Of a stretch of 64,000 nt of DNA, positions 47,234 through 54,957 are shown in pieces (position 1 is the stretch's first letter; the number at the start of each line of letters is the position of its first letter). The translations under genes and the position numbers were made by a program. The stretch spans positions 105,053-169,052 of the forward strand of contig CACWXP010000005.1 in NCBI GenBank assembly GCA_902764875.1. The letters run 5' to 3'. The notes under the pieces were generated by a model that saw nothing but the letters and a program-made list of their open reading frames with translations, did not search any database and had not been told where the DNA came from. The stretch is from an uncultured Eubacteriales bacterium (lineage in GTDB: Bacteria; Bacillota; Clostridia; Christensenellales; Aristaeellaceae).

Positions 47234-47263
47234 AAGGCTCCTGCCGAAACCGGCAGGAGCCTT
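47234..47263. terminator. Bidirectional terminator between convergent units
   Basis: A 13-bp stem aaggctcctgccg / cggcaggagcctt with loop aaac lies between the anti-sigma gene and the ABC permease operon end. On the minus strand it is followed by TTTT. Confidence 0.7.
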
Positions 47264-47284
47264 GATGGTACCACAGAAAACCTT

Positions 47285-48190
47285 TCAGCCTTTGACCGCA
47301 CCGGCGATGAAACCCGCCTGAATACGCTTGCTCAGCAGCGCATACACGATCATGGTCGGAATGGTGGCGATGGCCAGAGCCGCACCGATGGGACCCCAGT
47401 CTGTCGTGTACTGACCGAACAACTGCTGCACGCCGACCGGCAGCGTCATATACTGTCCTTTGCTGACAAAAATCGTTGCAAACAGCAGTTCATTCCAGCA
47501 CTGGAGGAAGGTATAGATGCCGACCGTCGCAGTAGCAGGCATCATAAGGGGAGCAATCACTCGGCCGAAAATACCCCATACGCCGCAGCCGTCCAGGAAG
47601 GCCGCCTCATCCAGGTCATAGGGAATGTCTCCCATGAATCCGATACTGATCAGAATACCCATGGACAGCGAGAATGCCGCGTAAGGGATAATCAGTGCGA
47701 CATACGTATCCAGCAGTTTCATCCGGGACAGAATCATGAACACTGGAACCAGCGCTGCATGGATCGGGATGGTCAGACCCAGCATGAAGAATTTGTTCAT
47801 CATCTTTCGGCCTTTCCAGACCAGCCGCGTCATCGCATAGGTTGCCATAAACGCCGCAATCAGGGTAATCGCAATCGCCGATGCTGAAACAATCAGGCTG
47901 TTCAGGAAATAACGGCCCATGTTTCCTGTGTTCAATGCCTTTGGATAGTTGCTCCACCGCCAGGTCCGGGGCAGGCCGATCATATTCCGTTCCACCGGAA
48001 TCTTTTCGCCGTTTTCGTCCAGGATTGCCTTACCGGCGTCATCCTTCAGATAGCCGCCGAAAATTTCGTCATTGTCCTTCAGAGAGAAGGTCATCATCCA
48101 GTACAGCGGGAAGAGATTGATCACAACCAACACTATCAGGAGGATGTGAACCAGAACAGTTGAAAATGTAAATTTTCGATTCTCGTTCAA
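47285..48190 (-). CDS. Carbohydrate ABC transporter permease (MalG type)
   Basis: 301 residues with six membrane helices. First helix about residues 13-34 (VLVHILLIVLVVINLFPLYWM). An extracellular loop of about 60 residues contains DDAGKAILDENGEKIP. The EAA loop is DIPYDLDEAAFLDGCGVWGIF and the C-terminus is AGFIAGAVKG. It is the third gene of a binding protein, MalF-type, MalG-type operon, overlapping its partner by 4 bases. The ATPase is not encoded here and is probably a shared MsmX-like protein. Confidence 0.93.
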   Translation of the reverse strand: MNENRKFTFSTVLVHILLIVLVVINLFPLYWMMTFSLKDNDEIFGGYLKDDAGKAILDENGEKIPVERNMIGLPRTWRWSNYPKALNTGNMGRYFLNSLIVSASAIAITLIAAFMATYAMTRLVWKGRKMMNKFFMLGLTIPIHAALVPVFMILSRMKLLDTYVALIIPYAAFSLSMGILISIGFMGDIPYDLDEAAFLDGCGVWGIFGRVIAPLMMPATATVGIYTFLQCWNELLFATIFVSKGQYMTLPVGVQQLFGQYTTDWGPIGAALAIATIPTMIVYALLSKRIQAGFIAGAVKG

Positions 48191-49155
48191 GATACTTTCT
48201 CCCCCTTATCCCTGAAGGCCAGCGAAATAAGCATCGCAAACGCAAAGCACAGCACGATCAGCACCACCGCAATCGCACTTCCCAGGCCATAACGGTTATT
48301 CAGGAAAGTCAGCTTGTACATCAGGGTGCTGGGCAGTTCCGCTCTGCGGGTATCCTTCATTAATGTATAGATCAGGTCAAAGGATTTCAGAGATCCGGTC
48401 ACCGCGAAGATCACACAAACCTTCAGAATCGGCTTGATGTAGGGAATGATGATATGCCGGTTTACCTGGCCCTCGGTGCAACCGTCCAGCTGCGCTGCTT
48501 CCAGCAGATCTGCCGGAACACCTTTGATGCCTGCATACATCAGCAGCATATGGTATCCCACATATTGCCAGAGAATCGGAACAAACGCTGCCAACAGCGC
48601 CGTTTCCTTGTAGCCGGTCCATCCTCCCTGAAAGGGCATTTTTGTGGAAGTAATCTTGCTGGAAACCCAGCTGAATACCTGCTGTTTGATGCCCAAAGCA
48701 TCCAATGCCGCATTCAGCAGACCGTTTGTTTCGTAGATGTTCATCCACAGACGACCGATGATAACCGTGGAAATCAACACGGGCATGAAGAAAATGGAGA
48801 GATAAATCCGTTCTCCCCGGATCCCTTTGCTCAGCTTCAGTGCAATAATCAACGCCAGCGGAAGCTGAATAAAGGTTGAAAGCGCAGCCAGAAGCAATGA
48901 ATTCAGCAGGGCATCCCCCATATAGTTAACATTGGCATACAGGGCGCCTTTTTCATTTACCAGCTCCGGACTGAAGAGCTCTATGAAATTTCTGAACCCG
49001 ACATAGGTCATGTCCGAACCGGAAATCGCTTTAAAATCGTTCAGGCTGTAAATCACAGACATGATGATCGGCGCGATCAGGATTCCGATGAACAGGATCA
49101 GCGCCGGCAACAGAAAAGCGACTATACTCAGTTTGTAGGTAAACGTTCTTTTCAT
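48187..49155 (-). CDS. Carbohydrate ABC transporter permease (MalF type)
   Basis: 322 residues from the ATG at 49153-49155. An upstream TTG would add seven residues. Six helices, the first at about residues 9-30 (LSIVAFLLPALILFIGIL), and an EAA loop in GVPADLLEAAQLDGCTEGQV. Forms the membrane channel with the MalG-type protein. A hairpin separates it from the binding-protein gene. Confidence 0.92.
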   Translation of the reverse strand: MKRTFTYKLSIVAFLLPALILFIGILIAPIIMSVIYSLNDFKAISGSDMTYVGFRNFIELFSPELVNEKGALYANVNYMGDALLNSLLLAALSTFIQLPLALIIALKLSKGIRGERIYLSIFFMPVLISTVIIGRLWMNIYETNGLLNAALDALGIKQQVFSWVSSKITSTKMPFQGGWTGYKETALLAAFVPILWQYVGYHMLLMYAGIKGVPADLLEAAQLDGCTEGQVNRHIIIPYIKPILKVCVIFAVTGSLKSFDLIYTLMKDTRRAELPSTLMYKLTFLNNRYGLGSAIAVVLIVLCFAFAMLISLAFRDKGEKVS

Positions 49156-49181
49156 CTTAGTGATCCTTCTCAACAAAAGAG

Positions 49182-49223
49182 GGAGACGGCCCTCTCAGAG
49201 GAATCCCCGCGGGGGCCGTCTCC
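49182..49223 (-). terminator. Intra-operon hairpin between binding protein and permease genes
   Basis: Stem ggagacggcc / ggccgtctcc (10 bp) with a 22-base interior that can fold further. On the minus strand it is followed by ctcttttgtt. Same position as in the operons at 8.3 and 58.5 kb. Confidence 0.65.
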
Positions 49224-49258
49224 GAATTGATTTGTTCAGATCTCAGATCGTAATCTGA

Positions 49259-50509
49259 TTACTGGAGCGTGGCAGACAGGCCTTCAATGAAGCCGTTGCC
49301 ATCGATTTCCACACCATAGACCTTGGACACATAGTCCAGATAGATGTTGGCGGGGTCAGCGCTCATAGCGGTGTCTCCGAACAGCACCATGCCGTCAGCA
49401 GCAGCAACGATGTCCGCAACAGCGGCAACCAGGGGCTTCACTGCAGAGGTGTCGTAATCCGGAGTCCAGGCAGGCAGTCCGGAACCGGCCAGATAGCCGT
49501 AATGGCAGATTTCCTTGCCCAGTTCGAACGCGACCTTCGCGGCGAACGCAGGATCGCTGGAGGTGGCAGCAACAGCCAGAGAATCGGACGGTCCGCCGAT
49601 GACCTGACCATAGGTGGCCTTCTCAGCATCCATCACGGGGAACAGCGCAACCTGGAAGTTGCCCTCGGCGTCGTTCACTTCGCCGCAGTTCCAGGAACCA
49701 TTCTGATAGAAGGCATAGTTGCCGGCAATGAAGTTGGCCTTGATCTGGTCGTTGCCCAGGGTCAGGCCGTCAGCCGCGAAGTATCCCTTGGTGACCATTT
49801 CCTGGAACTTGTCGACCGCACCGGCGATGGCGGGATCATTCCAGGTGCCTTCGCCCGCGAAGATCTTGTTCAGCGCTTCATAGCCGATGGTCTTCTCGAT
49901 GATGGGCTCGAGGTACTCGGTCACGCACCAGGTTTCAGAACCGGCGCAGCCGAAGGGGGTGATGCCGGCGGCAACCAGATCGTCGCAGCACTTGATCAGG
50001 TCTTCATAGGTGTTCGGGACATGATCCCAACCGGCCTTGGCCAGCAGATCCATGTTCGCGAACAGCGTAACGATGTTCATGGTCAGCGGAACCGCATAGG
50101 GTTTCTTGCCATTGCCATCGACGTCATAGGAAGCGTTCTGCAGCATGACGGCAGGCAGAGCATCGGCATAGTCTTTGTAAGCTTCTTCCAGGCAGTACAC
50201 GTTGCCCTGCGCAGCGAAGTCGCCGCAGAAGGCGCCGGCCCAGGTGAAGAAGATGTCCGGCAGGGTGGACGGATCAGACATGGCAGTCTTGATCTTGGTC
50301 TTGTAGGACTGATTTTCGAAAGCTTCCCACTCGATCTTCACACCAAGTTCTTTTTCGATGGCAGCGATAGCCGCTTCATAAGCGGGGCGGTTCGCATCGC
50401 TTTCAGTAGCGATACACCACATGGTGATGACTTTCTGTTCTTCGGCGAACACGGAAGTCAGGGACAGCAGCATAGCAACTGCCAGGACCAGAGCAACCAG
50501 TTTCTTCAT
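49259..50509 (-). CDS. Extracellular sugar-binding protein, family 1
   Basis: 416 residues. Signal peptide MKKLVALVLAVAMLLSLTSVFA, no lipobox cysteine, mature start about EEQKVITMWC. The family-1 pattern is visible with DIFFTWAGAFCGDF, VPLTMNIVTLFANMDLLAKAGWDHVPNTYEDL and AFYQNGSWNCGEV (a stretch that lines the sugar site). It heads the ABC operon and shares its promoter sequence pattern with the GH120 beta-xylosidase next to it. That hints at xylo-oligosaccharides as ligand, an inference. Confidence 0.92.
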   Translation of the reverse strand: MKKLVALVLAVAMLLSLTSVFAEEQKVITMWCIATESDANRPAYEAAIAAIEKELGVKIEWEAFENQSYKTKIKTAMSDPSTLPDIFFTWAGAFCGDFAAQGNVYCLEEAYKDYADALPAVMLQNASYDVDGNGKKPYAVPLTMNIVTLFANMDLLAKAGWDHVPNTYEDLIKCCDDLVAAGITPFGCAGSETWCVTEYLEPIIEKTIGYEALNKIFAGEGTWNDPAIAGAVDKFQEMVTKGYFAADGLTLGNDQIKANFIAGNYAFYQNGSWNCGEVNDAEGNFQVALFPVMDAEKATYGQVIGGPSDSLAVAATSSDPAFAAKVAFELGKEICHYGYLAGSGLPAWTPDYDTSAVKPLVAAVADIVAAADGMVLFGDTAMSADPANIYLDYVSKVYGVEIDGNGFIEGLSATLQ

Positions 50510-50571
50510 TTCCAGGATCTCCTTTCAAATATAAAATTTACCTCCCGCGACCACTGTTGGTCACTGTTCAT

Positions 50572-50610
50572 ATCATACAACTTGTACATACATTTTGCAA
50601 GGGGCAAGAT
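50572..50610 (-). promoter_or_regulatory. Promoter of the sugar-binding protein operon with shared CCCCTTGCAAAATG element
   Basis: On the minus strand TTGCAA (50595-50600) and TATGAT (50572-50577) are spaced 17 bases, inside CCCCTTGCAAAATGTATG and preceded by acatcttg. The same arrangement stands before the GH120 gene at 52937-52965. Confidence 0.75.
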
Positions 50611-50797
50611 GTGCATTTTTAATCATTTTTTGACCTGTCTGTACAGGACAACTTCCTGAAAGCCCTTGCGGTAAACGTTTTCCGGGAAATTGTATTTGAA
50701 TTGTATTTCTTAATTTCTTGCGCTTTTTTGGCGAAAACCGCGAAACATGCTGCAAAGCTTGTGTTTTCTTGTGTTTTTCCCTCCCGAAACGCAAAAC

Positions 50798-50826
50798 AGG
50801 CGGAATTCCCGGAGAATCCCGCCTGC
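50798..50826 (-). terminator. Terminator of the GH120 gene
   Basis: Stem CAGGCGG / CCGCCTG with a 15-base interior, followed on the minus strand by TTTTGCG. It closes the single-gene GH120 unit ending at 50843. Confidence 0.6.
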
Positions 50827-50842
50827 TCTGTTTTTCAGTTGT

Positions 50843-52831
50843 TTACCACAGGGTACGAAGAAGCTGCTCTTCGTCGGTAAAAGGTCCGGGCAGTGCGTCC
50901 GTTCCGCGGTGATCGCCGAAATAATCCCGGTCAAAGATGATCTCCGTCCCGTCCGGATTCTCGAAGCGCTGTTCGGGCTCAAAGGCCTTGCCCAGCAGGT
51001 CCGAGGTGATGATCCCGTCATGGAAATCCTTCAGAAGCTCGTAAACGTTGGTATCCAGCAGCCACTTGCCGTCTTTCTCGGAAAGCGCCACCTCTACCTT
51101 CTTCTTTCCGATCAGCTTGTGATCCTCTTTGGCATACACGCTGGCGCCGTTAAAGTAGGCGTTGCCGTCCACCCACACCGGCAGATGTCCAAAGTGGAAC
51201 TGCGCCAGATGACCCATGTTGGGCTCCTGGCCCATTTGGAAGTTGGCAATCCACTCTTCATAGGTCGGAAAGATGTCAAAAGGCGCCGTGCCGACAACTT
51301 CGTAGTCGCTGGCAGTGGGATCTTTCTCCTTGTCTGTAACCGAATACTGCTGAATGAAAATGTTGTTATAAATCCGATCGTCTCCGTGCAGGATCGTCAT
51401 GAAGCCCGCGACTTCCGTCCTGTGACGGATGTGATAGGGTGTATAGCGGGGTTCGCGCTGGCCGTTCACGATGCTGTCCACGCCGGAGTTCACAAGCACA
51501 AAGGAACCGAGCGTCAGGTTATGCACAAAGGCGATGCCCTCGCTGGGGATAGCCGCGGCCACCCTGGACAGCATGACGTTGTTGTCAATCAGCGTCGGTC
51601 CGTGGCCAACTTCGATAAACACGTCGTTTGAGAACATGGCGCCCTTGGCCGGCTCGACGCCCTCCGGCCGCTGGTTGTCATGCAGCAGGTTCTGACTGAT
51701 CCGGGCGCCCTGGGCTTCCCAGTCCAGCCAGACGCCCATGATGCAGTTGTGGATATGGTTCCTGCGAATCGTAACGTCGATCGCAGCATGCAGTTTGATA
51801 CCCGCGGTTTCCGCGCCGCCAAGCTGCTGGCTGTTGCAGACATGATGGATATGACAGTCCTCAATGGTGGAGAAGACCGCGCCCATGCGGCCGACAATCC
51901 CCGTCTGCTCGCAGTGGTGAACATGACAACGGCGAATGATATGGCTTCCGACTTTTTCCTTCAGCCATCCGTGGTACTGCCCGCGGCATACGGCGTCCCG
52001 TTCCATCTGGGTCGGAGATTTGACATGTTTCGTATAGAAATACATGTCGTTCTCCTCGTCGCGGTACTTGCCCAGGGAAATTCCGCAGCAGCGGCTGCCC
52101 CAGACTTCGCAGTCCTCAATGATCCAGCCTTTGGACCAGTGCGGGCCAATCAGGCCGTCCTGATACGCGGCCGGCGGGGCCCAGGTGGTGGCGCCTTTAT
52201 TGATGTCAAACCCGCTCACCGTGATGTAGCCGATGCCGTTTTCGTCCGGCATGAAACAGTTGCGGCGGACAACAATCTCCACCTTGTGGTTGTTGGGATT
52301 CAGTCTGTGGAAATTGGCATAGATGACCGTCTCGTCCCCGTCCTGTTCCGTAAACCATTTCCAGGTGGATCCTTCCGGATCCCAGGAGCACGGGTCCTTT
52401 TCCCCCTTCACGCATTCGTCCAGGGAAACCGTTTCATACATCATCCTGTCATCCAGGAAGATGGAGCCGGTGTGCCGGACCGTCGGCGCGAAGTACCAGT
52501 CGCCGCACACCATTTCTGTATAGGGATTGTAGGATCCGAACATGCTGTTCTTCACCCGGTTGACCCAAATACCGTTCTTTTGCTTTGTCCAGCCGGTCAG
52601 CAGTTCTGCGCCGGTAATCACGGCGCCGAGAGGTTTCTCGCTGCGGTATACAATCCGGGCGTCTTCCGTGCCCGCGTTCCGGGGGGTCACTTTTTCCCGG
52701 TAGATTCCGGGTGCAACGACAACCTCGTCGCCGGCCAAGGCAATCCGGGCCGCGTCGTCAATGTGTTTGAACGGGCGCTGCTTTGATCCGTTCCCGTCCC
52801 GCTCCGCACTGGCGTTCACATAATAAATCAT
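50843..52831 (-). CDS. GH120 beta-xylosidase (parallel beta-helix), cytoplasmic
   Basis: 662 residues, no signal peptide, GGGGAGGAG upstream of the ATG. The fold is a right-handed beta-helix. Long stretches (SMFGSYNPYTEM, ATTWAPPAAYQDGLIGPHWS and AAIDVTIRRNHIHN) follow XylC of Thermoanaerobacterium, the founding GH120 enzyme. The nucleophile corresponds to D370 in VWLDWEAQG and the acid/base to E407 in DVFIEVGHGP. Between them lies an insertion of about 14 residues (RPEGVEPAKGAMFS) not in XylC as I remember it. It should release xylose from xylo-oligosaccharides. It has its own promoter and terminator beside the ABC operon. Confidence 0.88.
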   Translation of the reverse strand: MIYYVNASAERDGNGSKQRPFKHIDDAARIALAGDEVVVAPGIYREKVTPRNAGTEDARIVYRSEKPLGAVITGAELLTGWTKQKNGIWVNRVKNSMFGSYNPYTEMVCGDWYFAPTVRHTGSIFLDDRMMYETVSLDECVKGEKDPCSWDPEGSTWKWFTEQDGDETVIYANFHRLNPNNHKVEIVVRRNCFMPDENGIGYITVSGFDINKGATTWAPPAAYQDGLIGPHWSKGWIIEDCEVWGSRCCGISLGKYRDEENDMYFYTKHVKSPTQMERDAVCRGQYHGWLKEKVGSHIIRRCHVHHCEQTGIVGRMGAVFSTIEDCHIHHVCNSQQLGGAETAGIKLHAAIDVTIRRNHIHNCIMGVWLDWEAQGARISQNLLHDNQRPEGVEPAKGAMFSNDVFIEVGHGPTLIDNNVMLSRVAAAIPSEGIAFVHNLTLGSFVLVNSGVDSIVNGQREPRYTPYHIRHRTEVAGFMTILHGDDRIYNNIFIQQYSVTDKEKDPTASDYEVVGTAPFDIFPTYEEWIANFQMGQEPNMGHLAQFHFGHLPVWVDGNAYFNGASVYAKEDHKLIGKKKVEVALSEKDGKWLLDTNVYELLKDFHDGIITSDLLGKAFEPEQRFENPDGTEIIFDRDYFGDHRGTDALPGPFTDEEQLLRTLW

Positions 52832-52888
52832 GCAGTACTCTCCTCCCCATACTGTTTGAATAAATGAATTCGTCAGCCTTTGACATTG

Positions 52889-52911
52889 CCGGTCAATTTA
52901 TCCCTGACCGG
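52889..52911 (-). other. Leader hairpin of the GH120 transcript
   Basis: CCGGTCA / TGACCGG with a 9-base loop in the 5' leader between promoter and start codon. It may affect stability or initiation. No riboswitch class recognised. Confidence 0.35.
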
Positions 52912-52936
52912 TTTGTCCCGGCAGATGATACATAGA

Positions 52937-52975
52937 ATCATACTGCCTGCCCATCCATTTTGCAAGGGGTCATCT
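52937..52975 (-). promoter_or_regulatory. Promoter of the GH120 gene with shared CCCCTTGCAAAATG element
   Basis: TTGCAA (52960-52965) and TATGAT (52937-52942) on the minus strand, 17 bases apart, in CCCCTTGCAAAATGGATG with AGATGA just upstream. It matches the promoter at 50572-50610 at most positions and is probably controlled by the same factor. Confidence 0.75.
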
Positions 52976-53014
52976 TCAACCTTGCTCCGCAAAAAATTAA
53001 AGGCGAAAAACATC

Positions 53015-53045
53015 TTGACTTTAAGTGAACTCTAATGTTTATAAT
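53015..53045 (+). promoter_or_regulatory. Candidate promoter of the 590-aa enzyme gene
   Basis: TTGACT (53015-53020) and TATAAT (53040-53045) lie 19 bases apart, longer than ideal, 40 bases before the ATG at 53085. They diverge from the GH120 promoter. Confidence 0.55.
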
Positions 53046-53084
53046 ATGACAAAGCAAAACCGAATTGGTAAAGGAGATCCACCC

Positions 53085-54857
53085 ATGGGAAACTATCGCA
53101 ACTTCAGACTCGTATACTATTTTGTCGCCCAGGCGACCGCACGGGCGGAAAAGGAAAAGCTGGAAAAAGACATCGCCTTCTTTGAAAAGCACATGCGGGT
53201 GGACAAAGTCTATCTGGAACCCTTCCGCAGCGGAATCATGGCGGATGAAGATCACGTGGAGCTGTGCAAAGCCATTTTTGAAAAGCACGGCGTCGAAGTA
53301 GCCGGCGGTCTGACCACTACCATCACGACCCCGGAGGGGGATGAACCGAAGCAGCGGCTGTTTGACACCTTCTGCTACAACGACGAAAAGATGGTGAAGA
53401 AGCTGCAGGAGGTCTGCACCTTCCTCGGACAGCACTTCAACGAGTTCATCATTGATGACTTTTTCTTCACGAACTGCACCTGTAAGGCCTGCCGCAAAGA
53501 ACGGGACGCGTTCAACAAGGCCCACGGCATCACGGACGGCAGCTGGAAGGAATACCGGCTGAGCCTGATGGAAAAAGTCAGCCGGGAATACATTATCGCT
53601 CCGGCCAAAGCCGCCAATCCGGATTGCAAAATCACGATCAAGTATCCCAACTGGGCGGAAAGCTATCAGGAAACCGGTTACAATCCCGCTGCCCAGCGGA
53701 AACTGTTTGACCGGATCTACACCGGAACGGAAGCCCGGGATACCGTGACCACGGATCAGCACCTGCCCCGGTATCTGAGCTATTCCCTGATGACCTATTT
53801 CGAATCCATGTGGCCCGGCCATAACGGCGGCGGATGGTTCGACCCCTTTGACCTGCGTATCACGGAGCAGTACCTCGAGCAGGCATATCTGACCGCTTTC
53901 TCCAAACCGAAGGAGCTCATGATGTTCTGCTTCCAGGCCCTGGCGGACAATGCCTTTGTCCCGCCCCTCGGATATCATCTCGACAAGCTGGACGAAGTGC
54001 TGGACCACTGCGGCAATCCCGTCGGCATGCAGTGCTATCTGCCGGACAACTGCCAGGGAGAGGACAATGTGCAGGATTTCCTGGGAATGTGCGGCCTGCC
54101 GGTCATGCTGACGCCGTACTGGCCGGAAAAGGCGCCTTCCATTCTGCTCACCCGTTCCTCCGCCTGTGATCCGGATATAGTGGAAAAGCTGGAGAAGTAT
54201 GTGGCGGAAGGCGGGAAAGCGCTGGTCACCTGCGGTTTCCTGGAAGCAACCATGGACCGCGGCATTCAGCGGATGACTTCCATCCGCTTCCCCGGGCGCA
54301 GAATCCGCGGCCGTCATTACCGGGTGGAGCAGGACCGGCGCTGGAATGCCCTCGAGTTCCCCGTCGGCACAGAGGACATCGGCATCCCGGTATGCGAATT
54401 CCGGAATAACGCCACCTGGGCCGTGGTAAAGGTCGCAGATACCGAGGAAAGCTTCGGGATCCTGCTGAAGGACACCTACGGCAAGGGGCAGATGTGGACA
54501 CTGGCCGTTCCGGACAGCTTCCCGGATCTGTACAAAATCCCCGGTAAGGCCCTGACCCGGATCCGCCGCGAATTCCCGGCCGCGAAGGCCTATCTGGAGT
54601 GCAAAGCCGGGATCAGCCTGTTCCCGTATGACAATGATGTCTTCATCATCTATCCATACGTAACATCGCAGGCCCAGCCATCTACCCTGTATCTGCACAT
54701 TCTGGATGAAGTCAAGGAACTGGAAATGCCCGTCCGGAAGCATCCGATGACCGGCGAAATCATCCGGATTCCTCCGCTGTACTCCCGGAACGGAGAAACC
54801 GTCTTCGAACTGCCGGCCATGCCCGGCAAGTATGAGCTGTACCGGATCATCCGGTAA
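53085..54857 (+). CDS. Uncharacterised 590-aa protein, glycoside-hydrolase-like (clan GH-A style)
   Basis: 590 residues from the ATG at 53085, backed by AAAGGAG. No signal peptide and no membrane helix. Residues about 1-330 read like a (beta/alpha)8 barrel: VYLEPFRSG, GLTTTITTPEGDEP, IIDDFFFTNCTCKACR (D124/D125 and three cysteines), ITIKYPNWAESY, DRIYTGTEARDT, GGWFDPFD and MMFCFQALAD. Residues about 370-430 (LEKYVAEGGKALVTCGF) recall the amidotransferase-like domain of GH42 beta-galactosidases. No family matches well enough to name. Position beside GH120 and GH13 and opposite orientation to GH120 suggest a role in plant oligosaccharide use. Confidence 0.75.
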   Translation: MGNYRNFRLVYYFVAQATARAEKEKLEKDIAFFEKHMRVDKVYLEPFRSGIMADEDHVELCKAIFEKHGVEVAGGLTTTITTPEGDEPKQRLFDTFCYNDEKMVKKLQEVCTFLGQHFNEFIIDDFFFTNCTCKACRKERDAFNKAHGITDGSWKEYRLSLMEKVSREYIIAPAKAANPDCKITIKYPNWAESYQETGYNPAAQRKLFDRIYTGTEARDTVTTDQHLPRYLSYSLMTYFESMWPGHNGGGWFDPFDLRITEQYLEQAYLTAFSKPKELMMFCFQALADNAFVPPLGYHLDKLDEVLDHCGNPVGMQCYLPDNCQGEDNVQDFLGMCGLPVMLTPYWPEKAPSILLTRSSACDPDIVEKLEKYVAEGGKALVTCGFLEATMDRGIQRMTSIRFPGRRIRGRHYRVEQDRRWNALEFPVGTEDIGIPVCEFRNNATWAVVKVADTEESFGILLKDTYGKGQMWTLAVPDSFPDLYKIPGKALTRIRREFPAAKAYLECKAGISLFPYDNDVFIIYPYVTSQAQPSTLYLHILDEVKELEMPVRKHPMTGEIIRIPPLYSRNGETVFELPAMPGKYELYRIIR

Positions 54858-54957
54858 ACGCAGAAAGAAAGTACCTTTATAATGGAAAGCAATGAAAACA
54901 TGCTGTCCGGATCCGTTGCTGTGTTATTCAGCCTGGGCATGTGTTTTCTGAATGATT

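Larger units (their letters stand above)
50510..50842. other. Intergenic region between the sugar-binding protein gene and the GH120 gene
   Basis: Holds the promoter at 50572-50610, about 60 bases of leader to the binding-protein start, and the terminator of the GH120 gene (50798-50826). The remaining 180 bases are AT-rich with no supported gene. Confidence 0.6.

Noticed and set aside
52938-54743. 601-codon minus-strand frame opposite the uncharacterised enzyme
   Set aside because: The plus-strand frame has an AAAGGAG site, a clear start and coherent barrel-like motifs. The minus frame lacks all three and overlaps the GH120 promoter.
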